DNA of 64,000 nt from a virus: the IMG/VR virus record IMGVR_UViG_3300046492_000369, positions 1-64,000 of that record. One strand, written 5' to 3'. The notes below the pieces were generated by a model. It ran no database searches and was not told the origin of the DNA. It was given only the letters and a program-made list of their open reading frames with translations. Position numbers and translations under genes: made by a program. Positions 49,643 to 58,282 of the stretch are shown one piece after another (within the stretch, counting starts at the first letter, position 1; each line of letters starts with the position of its first letter).

Positions 49643-50895
49643 TGGCTACTGAAGACCAAAACCAAGATCAAGCACCTGACTTCCTGAGTATGTCGGATGA
49701 CGAGCTTGCCAACTTCGACCCAACCTCCATGGCTTCGGAAGCGGATAAGGAAACAACGACTGAACTATCCGATAAAGAAGCAGAAGAATATGGTGGTGAA
49801 CCGCAAAACGTAACCGACGTTCAGGATGACGATGCCGGTAACGGCAAAGGTGCTGGCGATGCAGACGAAGACCAAGACGACACGCAAGATGATGTGGACG
49901 GCGGTACTGCAGATGCGGCGGATAAGGCAGACAAAGATGCTGATGGCAAGGACGGCAAAACTACCGACCCAAAAGCCAATGACGGCAAAGATAAAGCAGT
50001 AAAAGATGGCGAAGCGAAGTCCGGCACCGAAGGTGCCAAGGACGAGAGTGCAGCCGTCGATTACAAGTCAGCTTATGAAAAGCTGATGGCTCCTTTCAAG
50101 GCCAATGGTCGTGAAATTCAAGCCAAGAGTGTAGAAGACGCGATCTCCCTGATGCAGATGGGCGCGAACTACAACAAGAAGATGGCAGGTTTGAAGCCGA
50201 GCATGAAGTTCCTGAAGATGCTCGAATCGAATGACCTGCTCGATGAAAGCAAACTCGGATTCTTGATCGACCTGTCAAAGCGTGACCCGGCAGCGATCAA
50301 CAAGCTGGTCTTGGATAGCAAGCTGGATCCCCTGGATCTCTCTGCTGAAAAGGCTGGTGAATATAAACCCGGTAACCACTCTGTCGATGATCGTGAGGTG
50401 GAACTGGATGAAGTGATCAATGAGCTGCGTAGCTCGGAACACTTCACCCGGACACTCCAAGTCGTTGGCAAAGACTGGGATGTGAAAAGCCGAGGGGTTG
50501 TAGCTTCTACCCCTGACCTGATGCGCGTGATTAACGGACACATGGAGTCCGGCATCTACGATCGCATCGTGGCAGAGATGGAAAGTGAACGTACCTTCGG
50601 TCGTTTGAAAGGATTGTCTGATCTCGAAGCATACCGGCAAGTTGGTGATGCGATTGAGGCGCGTGGTGGATTTAACGACCTGTTCAAGGGTAGCTCCCAA
50701 GAGCAGGCGAAATCGGCACCAGCGACCAAACAAATCGTGGAACCGAAACCGAAGCAGGCTGAAGACGACAAGCTGAAGGATAAGCGACGTGCTGCCAGCG
50801 GAACCCGCGCTGCACCCGCTGCCAAGGGAGTCCCTGCGGACTTCAACCCTTTAAATATGTCGGACGACGACTTCGCTAAGTTCCAACCAACTTAA
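49642..50895 (+). CDS. acidic scaffold-like protein (N4 gp57-like)
   Basis: A 417-aa very acidic N-terminal half (Asp/Glu/Lys/Gly-rich, residues about 35-135), then a more structured core (KLMAPFKANGREIQAKSVED, AYRQVGDAIEARGGF) and a basic C-terminal linker. The N-terminal segment FLSMSDDELANFDPTSM recurs in altered form at the C-terminus (LNMSDDDFAKFQPT). It lies directly before the capsid gene, the normal scaffold position; the role is inferred. Confidence 0.7.
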   Translation: MATEDQNQDQAPDFLSMSDDELANFDPTSMASEADKETTTELSDKEAEEYGGEPQNVTDVQDDDAGNGKGAGDADEDQDDTQDDVDGGTADAADKADKDADGKDGKTTDPKANDGKDKAVKDGEAKSGTEGAKDESAAVDYKSAYEKLMAPFKANGREIQAKSVEDAISLMQMGANYNKKMAGLKPSMKFLKMLESNDLLDESKLGFLIDLSKRDPAAINKLVLDSKLDPLDLSAEKAGEYKPGNHSVDDREVELDEVINELRSSEHFTRTLQVVGKDWDVKSRGVVASTPDLMRVINGHMESGIYDRIVAEMESERTFGRLKGLSDLEAYRQVGDAIEARGGFNDLFKGSSQEQAKSAPATKQIVEPKPKQAEDDKLKDKRRAASGTRAAPAAKGVPADFNPLNMSDDDFAKFQPT

Positions 50896-50907
50896 GAAAG
50901 GCACCAA

Positions 50908-52083
50908 ATGACTGCACGTCAGTATAACGGCGGTAACGCCGCAGGCAATCTGTCTACCATGTCGCCCCAACTCCTGGACCAGTACTTCCAGAAGCAGGCG
51001 CTGATCGAAGCACGCAAGACCCAGTTCTTCACCCAGCTGGCCGATGTCACGGCCATGCCGAAGAACATGGGCAAGAAGATCATTCGCTACCACTACCTGC
51101 CGCTGCTCGATGATGCCAACATCAACGACCAAGGCATCAATGCGGCTGGCGTCACGATCGCCAACGGTAACCTGTACGGTTCGTCGAAAGACATCGGTAC
51201 CATCCCGGGCAAGATGCCGGTGCTGTCGGAAGCCGGTGGCCGTGTCAACCGTGTTGGTTTCAAGCGCAAGACCATCGAAGGTACCTTCGAGAAGTTTGGT
51301 TTCTTCGACGAATATACCCAGGAATCGGTGGACTTCGACTCGGACGCTGACCTGCTGCAGCACATCAACCGCGAGATGATCAACGGTGCCAACGAGATCA
51401 CCGAAGACGCCCTGCAGATCGACCTGATCAATGCAGCTGGTGTGGTGAAGTACGCTGGTAACGCGACCTCGAACGCCACTGTTGGTGCTGATGATGTCGT
51501 GACTTACTCGGACCTGATGCACCTGTCGATTGACCTCGACAACAACCGCACGCCGAAGCACACCACGGTCATCACCGGCACCCGTCTGGTTGATACCCGT
51601 GTGCTACCCGCAGCCCGTGTCATGTACGTCGGTTCGGAGCTGATCCCGACCCTGCGTGCGATGAAGGACCTGCACAACAACCCGGCTTACATCTCGGTCG
51701 AGAAGTATGCGGCTGGTGGCAACACCGTGACCGGCGAAGAAGGCGCAGTGGACAAGTTCCGCATCGTCGTCGTGCCGGAAATGATGAAGTGGGCTGGTGC
51801 TGGTGCGGATGCTTCCGCAGACGCTGCGCACTACGAAACCAATAGCAAGTTCGACGTGTTCCCGATGCTGGTTGTCGGTGACGAATCGTTCACCACCATT
51901 GGCTTCCAGACGGACGGCAAGACCGTGAAGTTCAAGATCACCCACAAGAAGCCGGGTGACGAGACTGCGGACCGCAACGACCCGTATGGTGAAACCGGCT
52001 TCATGTCGATCAAGTGGTACTACGGCTTCATGGCCCTGCGCCCGGAACGTATCGCCCTGATCAAGACCGCGGCCTCGCTGTAA
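50908..52083 (+). CDS. major capsid protein (N4 gp56-like)
   Basis: A 391-aa capsid subunit. Conserved N4-type MCP segments are [57 protein letters not shown] and [28 protein letters not shown] precedes the ATG. It is followed by a strong hairpin (52102-52123) and is expected to be the most abundant late product. Codon usage visibly favours C-ending codons compared with neighbours, consistent with high expression. Confidence 0.92.
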   Translation: MTARQYNGGNAAGNLSTMSPQLLDQYFQKQALIEARKTQFFTQLADVTAMPKNMGKKIIRYHYLPLLDDANINDQGINAAGVTIANGNLYGSSKDIGTIPGKMPVLSEAGGRVNRVGFKRKTIEGTFEKFGFFDEYTQESVDFDSDADLLQHINREMINGANEITEDALQIDLINAAGVVKYAGNATSNATVGADDVVTYSDLMHLSIDLDNNRTPKHTTVITGTRLVDTRVLPAARVMYVGSELIPTLRAMKDLHNNPAYISVEKYAAGGNTVTGEEGAVDKFRIVVVPEMMKWAGAGADASADAAHYETNSKFDVFPMLVVGDESFTTIGFQTDGKTVKFKITHKKPGDETADRNDPYGETGFMSIKWYYGFMALRPERIALIKTAASL

Positions 52084-52101
52084 TCGGCAAGTAGCGTGAT
52101 A

Positions 52102-52123
52102 GGGGAGGGGGCAACCTCTCCCC
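52102..52123 (+). terminator. strong hairpin after the major capsid gene
   Basis: A 9-bp stem GGGGAGGGG-GCAA-CCTCTCCCC (one G-U pair) with a GNRA tetraloop, followed only by ATTTC. It may partially terminate or protect the capsid mRNA 3' end, allowing higher capsid levels than downstream genes. Confidence 0.55.
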
Positions 52124-52170
52124 ATTTCAACCTCACTCACCCCACTGATATCTATTCATTAGGACACAAC

Positions 52171-52896
52171 ATGGAAAACCAAGACCAAATCCCGGGCGTT
52201 GATGACGAACAGCCTGCCCTGCCCCAAGTCGATGAACTAACCGCCCTGAAAGAGCGTGCCGACCTGATGGGTATTCAATATCATCCCTCGATTGGCTTGG
52301 AAAAGCTACGCGCAAAGATCAACGAAGCCATCACGACTGAAGGTGCTCCGAAGCGTGCTGAAGACGCTCCCGTTGCAGCCCCTGTCGCTGTCCCGACTCA
52401 AGCCTACCAGGCTGAATCGCTGGCTCCGGTACCGGAAAAAGCTGCACCAGTTCTCGAAAAGCGTACTTTCCTGACCCCGAAACAGCATGCTGATGCCGAA
52501 TCGGTGCCAGTTGAAGGTGAAACCCTCTCCCAGAAACGTGTACGCCTGAAGCGTCATGCCAATGAGCTGATCCGTATTCGTGTCACCTGCATGAACCCGG
52601 CCAAGAAGGAATGGGAAGGCGAAATCATCTCGGTAGGTAACAGCCTCGTCAAGACGATCTCGAAATATGTCCCGTTCGGTATCGACGAAGGCTGGCATGT
52701 ACCCCGCATCCTGTACAACGTCCTGCGTGATCGCCAAGCCCAGATCTTCGTCACCGTGACTGATGAAAAGGGTAACAAGGTACGCAAGGGCAAGCTCATC
52801 AAAGAATTTGCAATCGAAGTGCTGGAGCCCCTGACCAAGGAAGAACTGGCCGAACTGGCAGCCCGCCAAGCAGCCAGCCGCTCGGTTGACGCCTAA
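52171..52896 (+). CDS. virion protein with SAP/HeH-like segment (N4 gp55-like)
   Basis: A 241-aa protein. LKERADLMGIQYHPSIGLEK followed by LRAKINEAI looks like an HeH/LEM-type DNA-binding helical pair. A Pro/Ala linker (APVAAPVAVPTQAYQ) precedes a C-terminal domain (LIRIRVTCMNPAKKEWEGEI, ISKYVPFGIDEGWHVPRILY). AGGACACAAC precedes the ATG at 52171. The position matches gp55 after the capsid gene; the virion role is inferred. Confidence 0.7.
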   Translation: MENQDQIPGVDDEQPALPQVDELTALKERADLMGIQYHPSIGLEKLRAKINEAITTEGAPKRAEDAPVAAPVAVPTQAYQAESLAPVPEKAAPVLEKRTFLTPKQHADAESVPVEGETLSQKRVRLKRHANELIRIRVTCMNPAKKEWEGEIISVGNSLVKTISKYVPFGIDEGWHVPRILYNVLRDRQAQIFVTVTDEKGNKVRKGKLIKEFAIEVLEPLTKEELAELAARQAASRSVDA

Positions 52897-52928
52897 ATAG
52901 TAAATACTGACCACCACCCGGATAGAAC

Positions 52929-53762
52929 ATGACTGAATTGACGATCACTGATCTGACCGATGGCACCTTGGATGGTGCCGGTGTCTTCGACAAGATGATG
53001 GCTGCCGTAAAGGCCCACCTGGAGTCGGAGTACCTGAAGAATCGGATCAAAGGACCGGAGTACGCCACGGTCTATCTGGGTGCGTTACAAAATGTGCTGA
53101 ATAGTGGCCTGCAGTTCGTACTGCAGAGGCAAACTGCTGCTTTACAGGCAGATCTGTTGGCTCAACAGATCTTACTGGCTGAAGTCGAAGTCCAGAAAGC
53201 CAACGTCCAGTTGGAATTGCTGGCTTTGGAAAAGGACAAGTCCAATGCCGAGATTGCCCAGTTGACTGCTCAGACGGCACTGGTTGAAGCCCAACAAGCC
53301 AAGGTGGAAGAAGAAACGCTGCTGGTACCGAAACAAGGTGAGCAGATCGAGGCTCAGACGGCACTGCTGGTACAACAGGAAGCCAATGCAGTCCTCGAAG
53401 GCAAGGTACTAGTGGCACAGGAGTGCAAACTGCGTGCCGAGTACGACCTGACAGTGAATACCAACACCAAGACCACGGCAGAAATCTCGGTGCTGAATCA
53501 GAAGCTGGCCACTGAAAAAGCCCAGATCTTGTCGATGGGTGTGGATGAAGACAGTGTGATTGGTCGCCAGAAGCAACTGTATGCCAAGCAATCCGCTGGT
53601 TTCGACCGGGATGCCGAGCAGAAGGCAGCCAGCTTGATGGTTCAGTCGTGGAATACTCGCCGCATGACTGATGAAGCCACGGTTGCGGATGGTACCAACA
53701 TGCTCAATGATGCCACGGTGGGTCGAGCAGTAATCAAGCTCCTCTCCGGTATCAACGCTTAA
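52929..53762 (+). CDS. coiled-coil virion protein (N4 gp54-like)
   Basis: A 277-aa protein dominated by a long Gln/Ala/Leu-rich coiled coil (ILLAEVEVQKANVQLELLAL, AQLTAQTALVEAQQAKVEEE). N-terminal ~60 residues and C-terminal ~60 (RRMTDEATVADGTNMLNDAT) are less repetitive. It is likely a tail-tube or internal virion component, inferred from position. Confidence 0.7.
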   Translation: MTELTITDLTDGTLDGAGVFDKMMAAVKAHLESEYLKNRIKGPEYATVYLGALQNVLNSGLQFVLQRQTAALQADLLAQQILLAEVEVQKANVQLELLALEKDKSNAEIAQLTAQTALVEAQQAKVEEETLLVPKQGEQIEAQTALLVQQEANAVLEGKVLVAQECKLRAEYDLTVNTNTKTTAEISVLNQKLATEKAQILSMGVDEDSVIGRQKQLYAKQSAGFDRDAEQKAASLMVQSWNTRRMTDEATVADGTNMLNDATVGRAVIKLLSGINA

Positions 53763-53792
53763 GAATGCCTTAGCCACCAGCGATGGGCCTTT

Positions 53793-53821
53793 GGGGAGCA
53801 TAAAGCTCCCCGTTTTTTATT
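53793..53821 (+). terminator. intrinsic terminator after the gp54-like gene
   Basis: A 7-bp stem GGGGAGC-ATAAA-GCTCCCC (53793-53811) followed by GTTTTTTATT. Strong; downstream genes probably need readthrough or their own promoter. Confidence 0.9.
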
Positions 53822-53833
53822 CAGGAGCAGTGC

Positions 53834-56116
53834 ATGGGTCTGTTCAGTAGCAAATACGTCACTAATGTGTCCACCACGGTGGCCAGGGTGATCGAGGATC
53901 ACTCGCTACCGAACTCCCTCAAGCATGGTGCCTTGAAAGGTTTGCTGGAAGATCCCGAGCAAATCGTGGAATACATACAGGAAGAAATGGTGGGCAGTCT
54001 TGGTATCAAGGCCCATAGCATGTTCCGTTACGGGAAGAACACCTACCTGTATGGCTTACCGTCCGGTTCAATCCACGCTTCCGATGATGGCAGGGATGTA
54101 GCCCAAACCACGATCGCAAGTATCGTAGGCCAGTCCGTAACACTGGACTATTACCATTTTGGTGTCCTGAACAACCTGCATGTAGGTTGGGTCAAGCTCA
54201 TTACCGAACATGGTTACAACACCAAGACCAATGTACTAGGTAACCTGACAGCAGCCAAAGGCAAACCAGTAGTACTCAATAACATGGTAGTAGTAGTGCA
54301 GGAAGCAACACTACCTGAGCTATCCAATGGTTCACTGGACCAATGGGGTACACCCCCATGGGCTACATCACAAGCGACTGGTGGCAGCAATGACCTCTTC
54401 CTTAATGCTGTCAACACTGTTGTCAAGCCTCAGCACTTATTCGAAGTAGATGCTACGGCAGCCAATGATTATGTGCGTGTTGAATATTCCTGGCTTGAAG
54501 ATGTCGTTGCGCAGGTGGAAGGTGTCAATATCACCCGTCAGCAGAAGCAGACTGGCAGCTTCAGAATAGAGCTCCTTGGTTTGGATGACAACGCTGCCTG
54601 GCACCAGGCCAAGTACACCCGAGCTGATGGTGAAATCGGCTACTGGCTGTATCAGGCGGGAACCAATACTTACCCAGAAATTGATAGCCTGCATGACCCG
54701 GATCATGATGAGAACGGTAGCTATTTCCCATTCGGGTACTTCCGCTATGCCAAGGTGAGTGGTCTACAGGACAAGAACAGCGATTGGTTCAAGCACAGCA
54801 AAAAACTGATGAACTGCATCGGCATAGACTATGAAACCGTGACCGACGCGATCCACCAGAATCCAGGTATCGAAAACGTGGAACAAGCCATGCTTACCAT
54901 GGCTGTACCTGCTGTGACCGAAAATCAGGTGGAGATGCGCTACCTGTTCGACTATTTCAGCGAACTGATGGTGCTTACGGGTGGTTCACTGGGATCTCAC
55001 CCCATTGGGGACACTAATGGCATTAAGGAACTGATTAACAAGGTACTCAATGGTGGTATGGCGGATAACGCCATCATCATTCAGGATAAACGCTTCAAGA
55101 TGGCCTTGAGCTTCCGGGGCATCTACAAAACCATCGTCCAAGGCAGTATAGGTGATATCGGTACCTATGCTTGTGGCTGGAACATGCGGACCACAACTGA
55201 AGACTTCAAGGACGTGAACACAGGCGAGTCTGCACCATGGAATACAACTACCCGGGCACACTGGTACCGTAAGCAAGTTAGTGATACCCAATACGAAGAG
55301 GTTCAAGTTAGTAACCTGAAGATGACCTACTACATCTATGGCGACTACACGACTGTAGGGGATGAGAACGACGACATCCTGCTGGTCCCGATCGACAAGT
55401 TCATCACCAATAACTACACACTGAAGGTACGGGAAGAGCTCTATGCACGCAGCCTGCACTACGTCTTCAACAGCCGTGTCATTACAGAAGTAAAGTGGTA
55501 CCAGCAAGGCTGGTTCAGGGCACTCATGGTGGTGGCAGCCATCGTCATCACAATCATTACTCAGGGTGCAACATGGCAAGCCATTGGGGCTGCTCTTGTA
55601 GCAGGGACTATTACGATTGAGGCTGTAATTTACATGATAGCAATCGCTATCTTGAAATATGTAGCGATCAGTATCGCGGTAAAGCTCTTCATCAAAGTAG
55701 TGGGTGTCAAATTTGCCTTGATTGTAGCTATTGTGGCTGCTATTGCGGGCTCCTACCAAGCCATTGAAGCAGGATCCATTAAAGGCGCACCCTGGGCCAG
55801 TCAACTGCTACAGGCGTCCACCAGCATCAGTAAAGGCGTCAATCTTGAATTGAAGAGGGAATTTGCTGAACTAAAGGTGGATGCCGAGAACTTCCAGCAA
55901 TACACCAAGGATCAGAAAGAAAAACTTGATGCAGCCAAGAATTTGTTGGTTAATGACACCGATTACTTGACACCCATCGTGATTTTTGGCGAAAAGCCAA
56001 CTGAATATTTTCAACGAACAGTGCATTCCGGTAACATTGGGGTTTTAGGGCTCGATGCGATATCGGCGTATGTAGATGTGGCGCTCCAGCTGCCTAAATT
56101 GACCGATACCTTATAG
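53834..56116 (+). CDS. large virion protein with C-terminal membrane segments (N4 gp53-like)
   Basis: A 760-aa protein. Residues about 1-540 are soluble, mixed beta. Between about 560 and 650 there are several hydrophobic segments (RALMVVAAIVITIITQGATW, IYMIAIAILKYVAISIAVK, FALIVAIVAAIAGSYQAIE), followed by a coiled-coil tail. Such a membrane-prone C-terminus in a virion protein suggests a role in penetration of the cell envelope during DNA ejection. AGGAGCAGTGC precedes the ATG. Function inferred. Confidence 0.7.
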   Translation: MGLFSSKYVTNVSTTVARVIEDHSLPNSLKHGALKGLLEDPEQIVEYIQEEMVGSLGIKAHSMFRYGKNTYLYGLPSGSIHASDDGRDVAQTTIASIVGQSVTLDYYHFGVLNNLHVGWVKLITEHGYNTKTNVLGNLTAAKGKPVVLNNMVVVVQEATLPELSNGSLDQWGTPPWATSQATGGSNDLFLNAVNTVVKPQHLFEVDATAANDYVRVEYSWLEDVVAQVEGVNITRQQKQTGSFRIELLGLDDNAAWHQAKYTRADGEIGYWLYQAGTNTYPEIDSLHDPDHDENGSYFPFGYFRYAKVSGLQDKNSDWFKHSKKLMNCIGIDYETVTDAIHQNPGIENVEQAMLTMAVPAVTENQVEMRYLFDYFSELMVLTGGSLGSHPIGDTNGIKELINKVLNGGMADNAIIIQDKRFKMALSFRGIYKTIVQGSIGDIGTYACGWNMRTTTEDFKDVNTGESAPWNTTTRAHWYRKQVSDTQYEEVQVSNLKMTYYIYGDYTTVGDENDDILLVPIDKFITNNYTLKVREELYARSLHYVFNSRVITEVKWYQQGWFRALMVVAAIVITIITQGATWQAIGAALVAGTITIEAVIYMIAIAILKYVAISIAVKLFIKVVGVKFALIVAIVAAIAGSYQAIEAGSIKGAPWASQLLQASTSISKGVNLELKREFAELKVDAENFQQYTKDQKEKLDAAKNLLVNDTDYLTPIVIFGEKPTEYFQRTVHSGNIGVLGLDAISAYVDVALQLPKLTDTL

Positions 56117-56127
56117 GAGATAGATAC

Positions 56128-56697
56128 GTGGGACTCTTTTCTAATATTGATGGCTTGGGGAACCCTGCTGACTACGGGTCATTGGGTGGATATGGGCTTA
56201 ACCAAGCCCTGGCTCCCCCTGTCCCGGTTGCAGACTACGTTACCAAGACTCCGTGGACTTCGCCCCCGATCGACCCATTGACTGGCCAACAGGACTTTCT
56301 AGCAGGAATAGGCGCACCTGCACAGGCTTCAGGACAGGTTGACCTCAGTGGTCTGAACTTTGGTAATGCTTCTTCTGGAAGTTCCCTCAGTGACCTCTTT
56401 GGTGGCAATACTTTTGGTGGTTTCTTGGGCAAGACCGAGAACGGTGTGGCTACCCAAGGTTGGGGTGGTCTGGCCCTCGGAGCAGCACAAAGTATTGGTA
56501 ACATCTTCATGGGTATGAAACAGTATGGTTTAGCTAAAGATCAACTGACCCAATCCAAGAAACAGTTTGACTTAAACTTCGGTGCACAACAGAAGCTTAC
56601 CAACGCCAATCTGGAAGATCGCCAGCGTGCGCGAGTAGCCTCCAATCCGGGTGCTTACCAGTCGGTAGGCGATTATATGAAAGCTCACGGGATCTAA
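56128..56697 (+). CDS. virion protein (N4 gp52-like), GTG start
   Basis: A 189-aa protein with a Gly/Pro/Ser-rich N-terminus (NIDGLGNPADYGSLGGYGLN, FGNASSGSSLSDLFGGNTFG) and a helical C-terminus (LAKDQLTQSKKQFDLNFGAQ, ASNPGAYQSVGDYMKAHGI). GTG at 56128 has TAGGAGATAGATAC upstream. Probably an internal or ejected protein encoded just before the gp51- and virion-RNAP-like genes. Confidence 0.7.
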   Translation: MGLFSNIDGLGNPADYGSLGGYGLNQALAPPVPVADYVTKTPWTSPPIDPLTGQQDFLAGIGAPAQASGQVDLSGLNFGNASSGSSLSDLFGGNTFGGFLGKTENGVATQGWGGLALGAAQSIGNIFMGMKQYGLAKDQLTQSKKQFDLNFGAQQKLTNANLEDRQRARVASNPGAYQSVGDYMKAHGI

Positions 56698-56698
56698 T

Positions 56699-58198
56699 AT
56701 GCCCCCTATCACTTGGCAAAACGTAAACCAAGGGGATGCCAGCACTGCCTGGCGTGCCATGGACTCCGCACAACGGAGCATGAACGGTGCATTCGATGGC
56801 TTGCAAGGTCAGATCACGAAAAGTGAAGACATCCAAGCCAAGAACGATGTCGCCATCAAGAACAACAACACGCAGGACTACCTGAACAAGCTAGCTGAGC
56901 TAGGTAAAACACCTGACGATCTGCAGCATGCGATCGACACAGGTGCAATAGCCCAGTTGAAAGCCAGCTATGGGAATGCCATCAACCATGATCAAGTCCG
57001 TGGTGCAGCAGAAACTCTATTGTCTCAACGGTACCAGCAAGTCAAACAAGGTGTGGATTTCAAGAATGCCATGCTGGATGAAAAGACTGCTCCGATCATG
57101 GACAAGTTCAAGTCAGCCTACTTGGCTGGAAATATGGATCTGGCCAACCAGTACCGTCAGCAGTACGCTGATGTGGGCGGCAAACATTCGTCCGATTTGG
57201 AGAGTTTCGCTCGTACCACTGGCCATGAAAATCTGGTCTGGGATGAGGAGAAGAAGCAATGGTCCCGCAACCAAGCCATGCATGAAGCCAATGTCACGCA
57301 CATGGCTAATCAGGACCGGATCGGCTTCGCTAATGTCGATGTGGCTCGACGTAATGCAGATACCAATGCAGAACAGGTCAAACTGCAGGGCAAGAGCCTG
57401 AACATGCAACTGCAGGACAAACTGGACCAACGCCTGGCTACTGCCATTGATGGCCTGGGTAAGGCACGTTCTTACGAAGCTGGCTCGCAAGAAGGTACCA
57501 AAGCAGTGATGGATAGCATCAAGGAGATGTTTGGTAAGGATGAAAACGGTGCTGCCAATGCTCGCATGGCCTTTAACGAGATCCTTCAGAAATATCCGGG
57601 TATCTCGACAGCAGATGCCATGAAAGCTGTTGGTGGTCAGGACGTAAGTCGGATCTATAAAAATGATTCGTGGGTTCGAGATAATACGGTCGAGCGTGCT
57701 GGCCAATTTGCCGGTACCAAAGAATCGCAGGAACGTAATGCTGCTTTGCTGGCCCAACGTGCCGCAGCCGAGTTGTACTACAAGAATGCCAAGAAAGCGG
57801 CGGAAGCTGGTCCTTTGGCTGCACTGAAATCTGGCATCAAAGTTGGTGGATCAGGGGTTGCTGCTGGTGCTAATCCAGTCATCAACCCTGCTGTGGTTAC
57901 GCCAGTAACTCCACCAGCGGCACCAGCAGCTGTTACAACGGTAGCTCCGGGTGGTGCACCTACTGCTGCTGATCTTGGTTTAAGGATCCCTCTCACTGCT
58001 GGCTTGCCAGAGGATACCCGGACCTTCAGCAAACCAATGGAGGCGCATCTGAAAGCTGTGGCCCGGGAAGAAGCAGCTAAAGCCGAAGCCCGGAAGACAG
58101 CAGCAAAAGCAGCCCAAATCGCCCAAGCAAATGCCACTGTGGCAGAAATGGTGCGATTAGGTAAATTGGCCGCCCAAGACCCTAATTTCTTCCAGTAA
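56699..58198 (+). CDS. virion protein (N4 gp51-like)
   Basis: A 499-aa helical protein (NTQDYLNKLAELGKTPDDLQ, AMHEANVTHMANQDRIGFAN) with a Pro/Ala/Val linker near residues 395-430 (PVITPAVVTPVTPPAAPAAV-like) and an Ala/Lys-rich C-terminus. It is directly upstream of the virion RNAP gene and likely ejected with it. ATG at 56699 is 1 nt after the previous stop. Confidence 0.7.
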   Translation: MPPITWQNVNQGDASTAWRAMDSAQRSMNGAFDGLQGQITKSEDIQAKNDVAIKNNNTQDYLNKLAELGKTPDDLQHAIDTGAIAQLKASYGNAINHDQVRGAAETLLSQRYQQVKQGVDFKNAMLDEKTAPIMDKFKSAYLAGNMDLANQYRQQYADVGGKHSSDLESFARTTGHENLVWDEEKKQWSRNQAMHEANVTHMANQDRIGFANVDVARRNADTNAEQVKLQGKSLNMQLQDKLDQRLATAIDGLGKARSYEAGSQEGTKAVMDSIKEMFGKDENGAANARMAFNEILQKYPGISTADAMKAVGGQDVSRIYKNDSWVRDNTVERAGQFAGTKESQERNAALLAQRAAAELYYKNAKKAAEAGPLAALKSGIKVGGSGVAAGANPVINPAVVTPVTPPAAPAAVTTVAPGGAPTAADLGLRIPLTAGLPEDTRTFSKPMEAHLKAVAREEAAKAEARKTAAKAAQIAQANATVAEMVRLGKLAAQDPNFFQ

Positions 58199-58206
58199 TT
58201 GCCATA

Positions 58207-58237
58207 AAGCCGGGTTAAGAAGGATTTAACCCGGCTT
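58207..58237 (+). terminator. hairpin between the gp51-like gene and virion RNAP
   Basis: A 12-bp perfect stem (AAGCCGGGTTAA/TTAACCCGGCTT at 58207-58218 and 58226-58237), followed by ATTTCATATATAC. Its U tract is short, so termination may be partial. Confidence 0.6.
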
Positions 58238-58282
58238 ATTTCATATATACTGCAGGAAATTCCCATTCCATCAGGAAACTTC

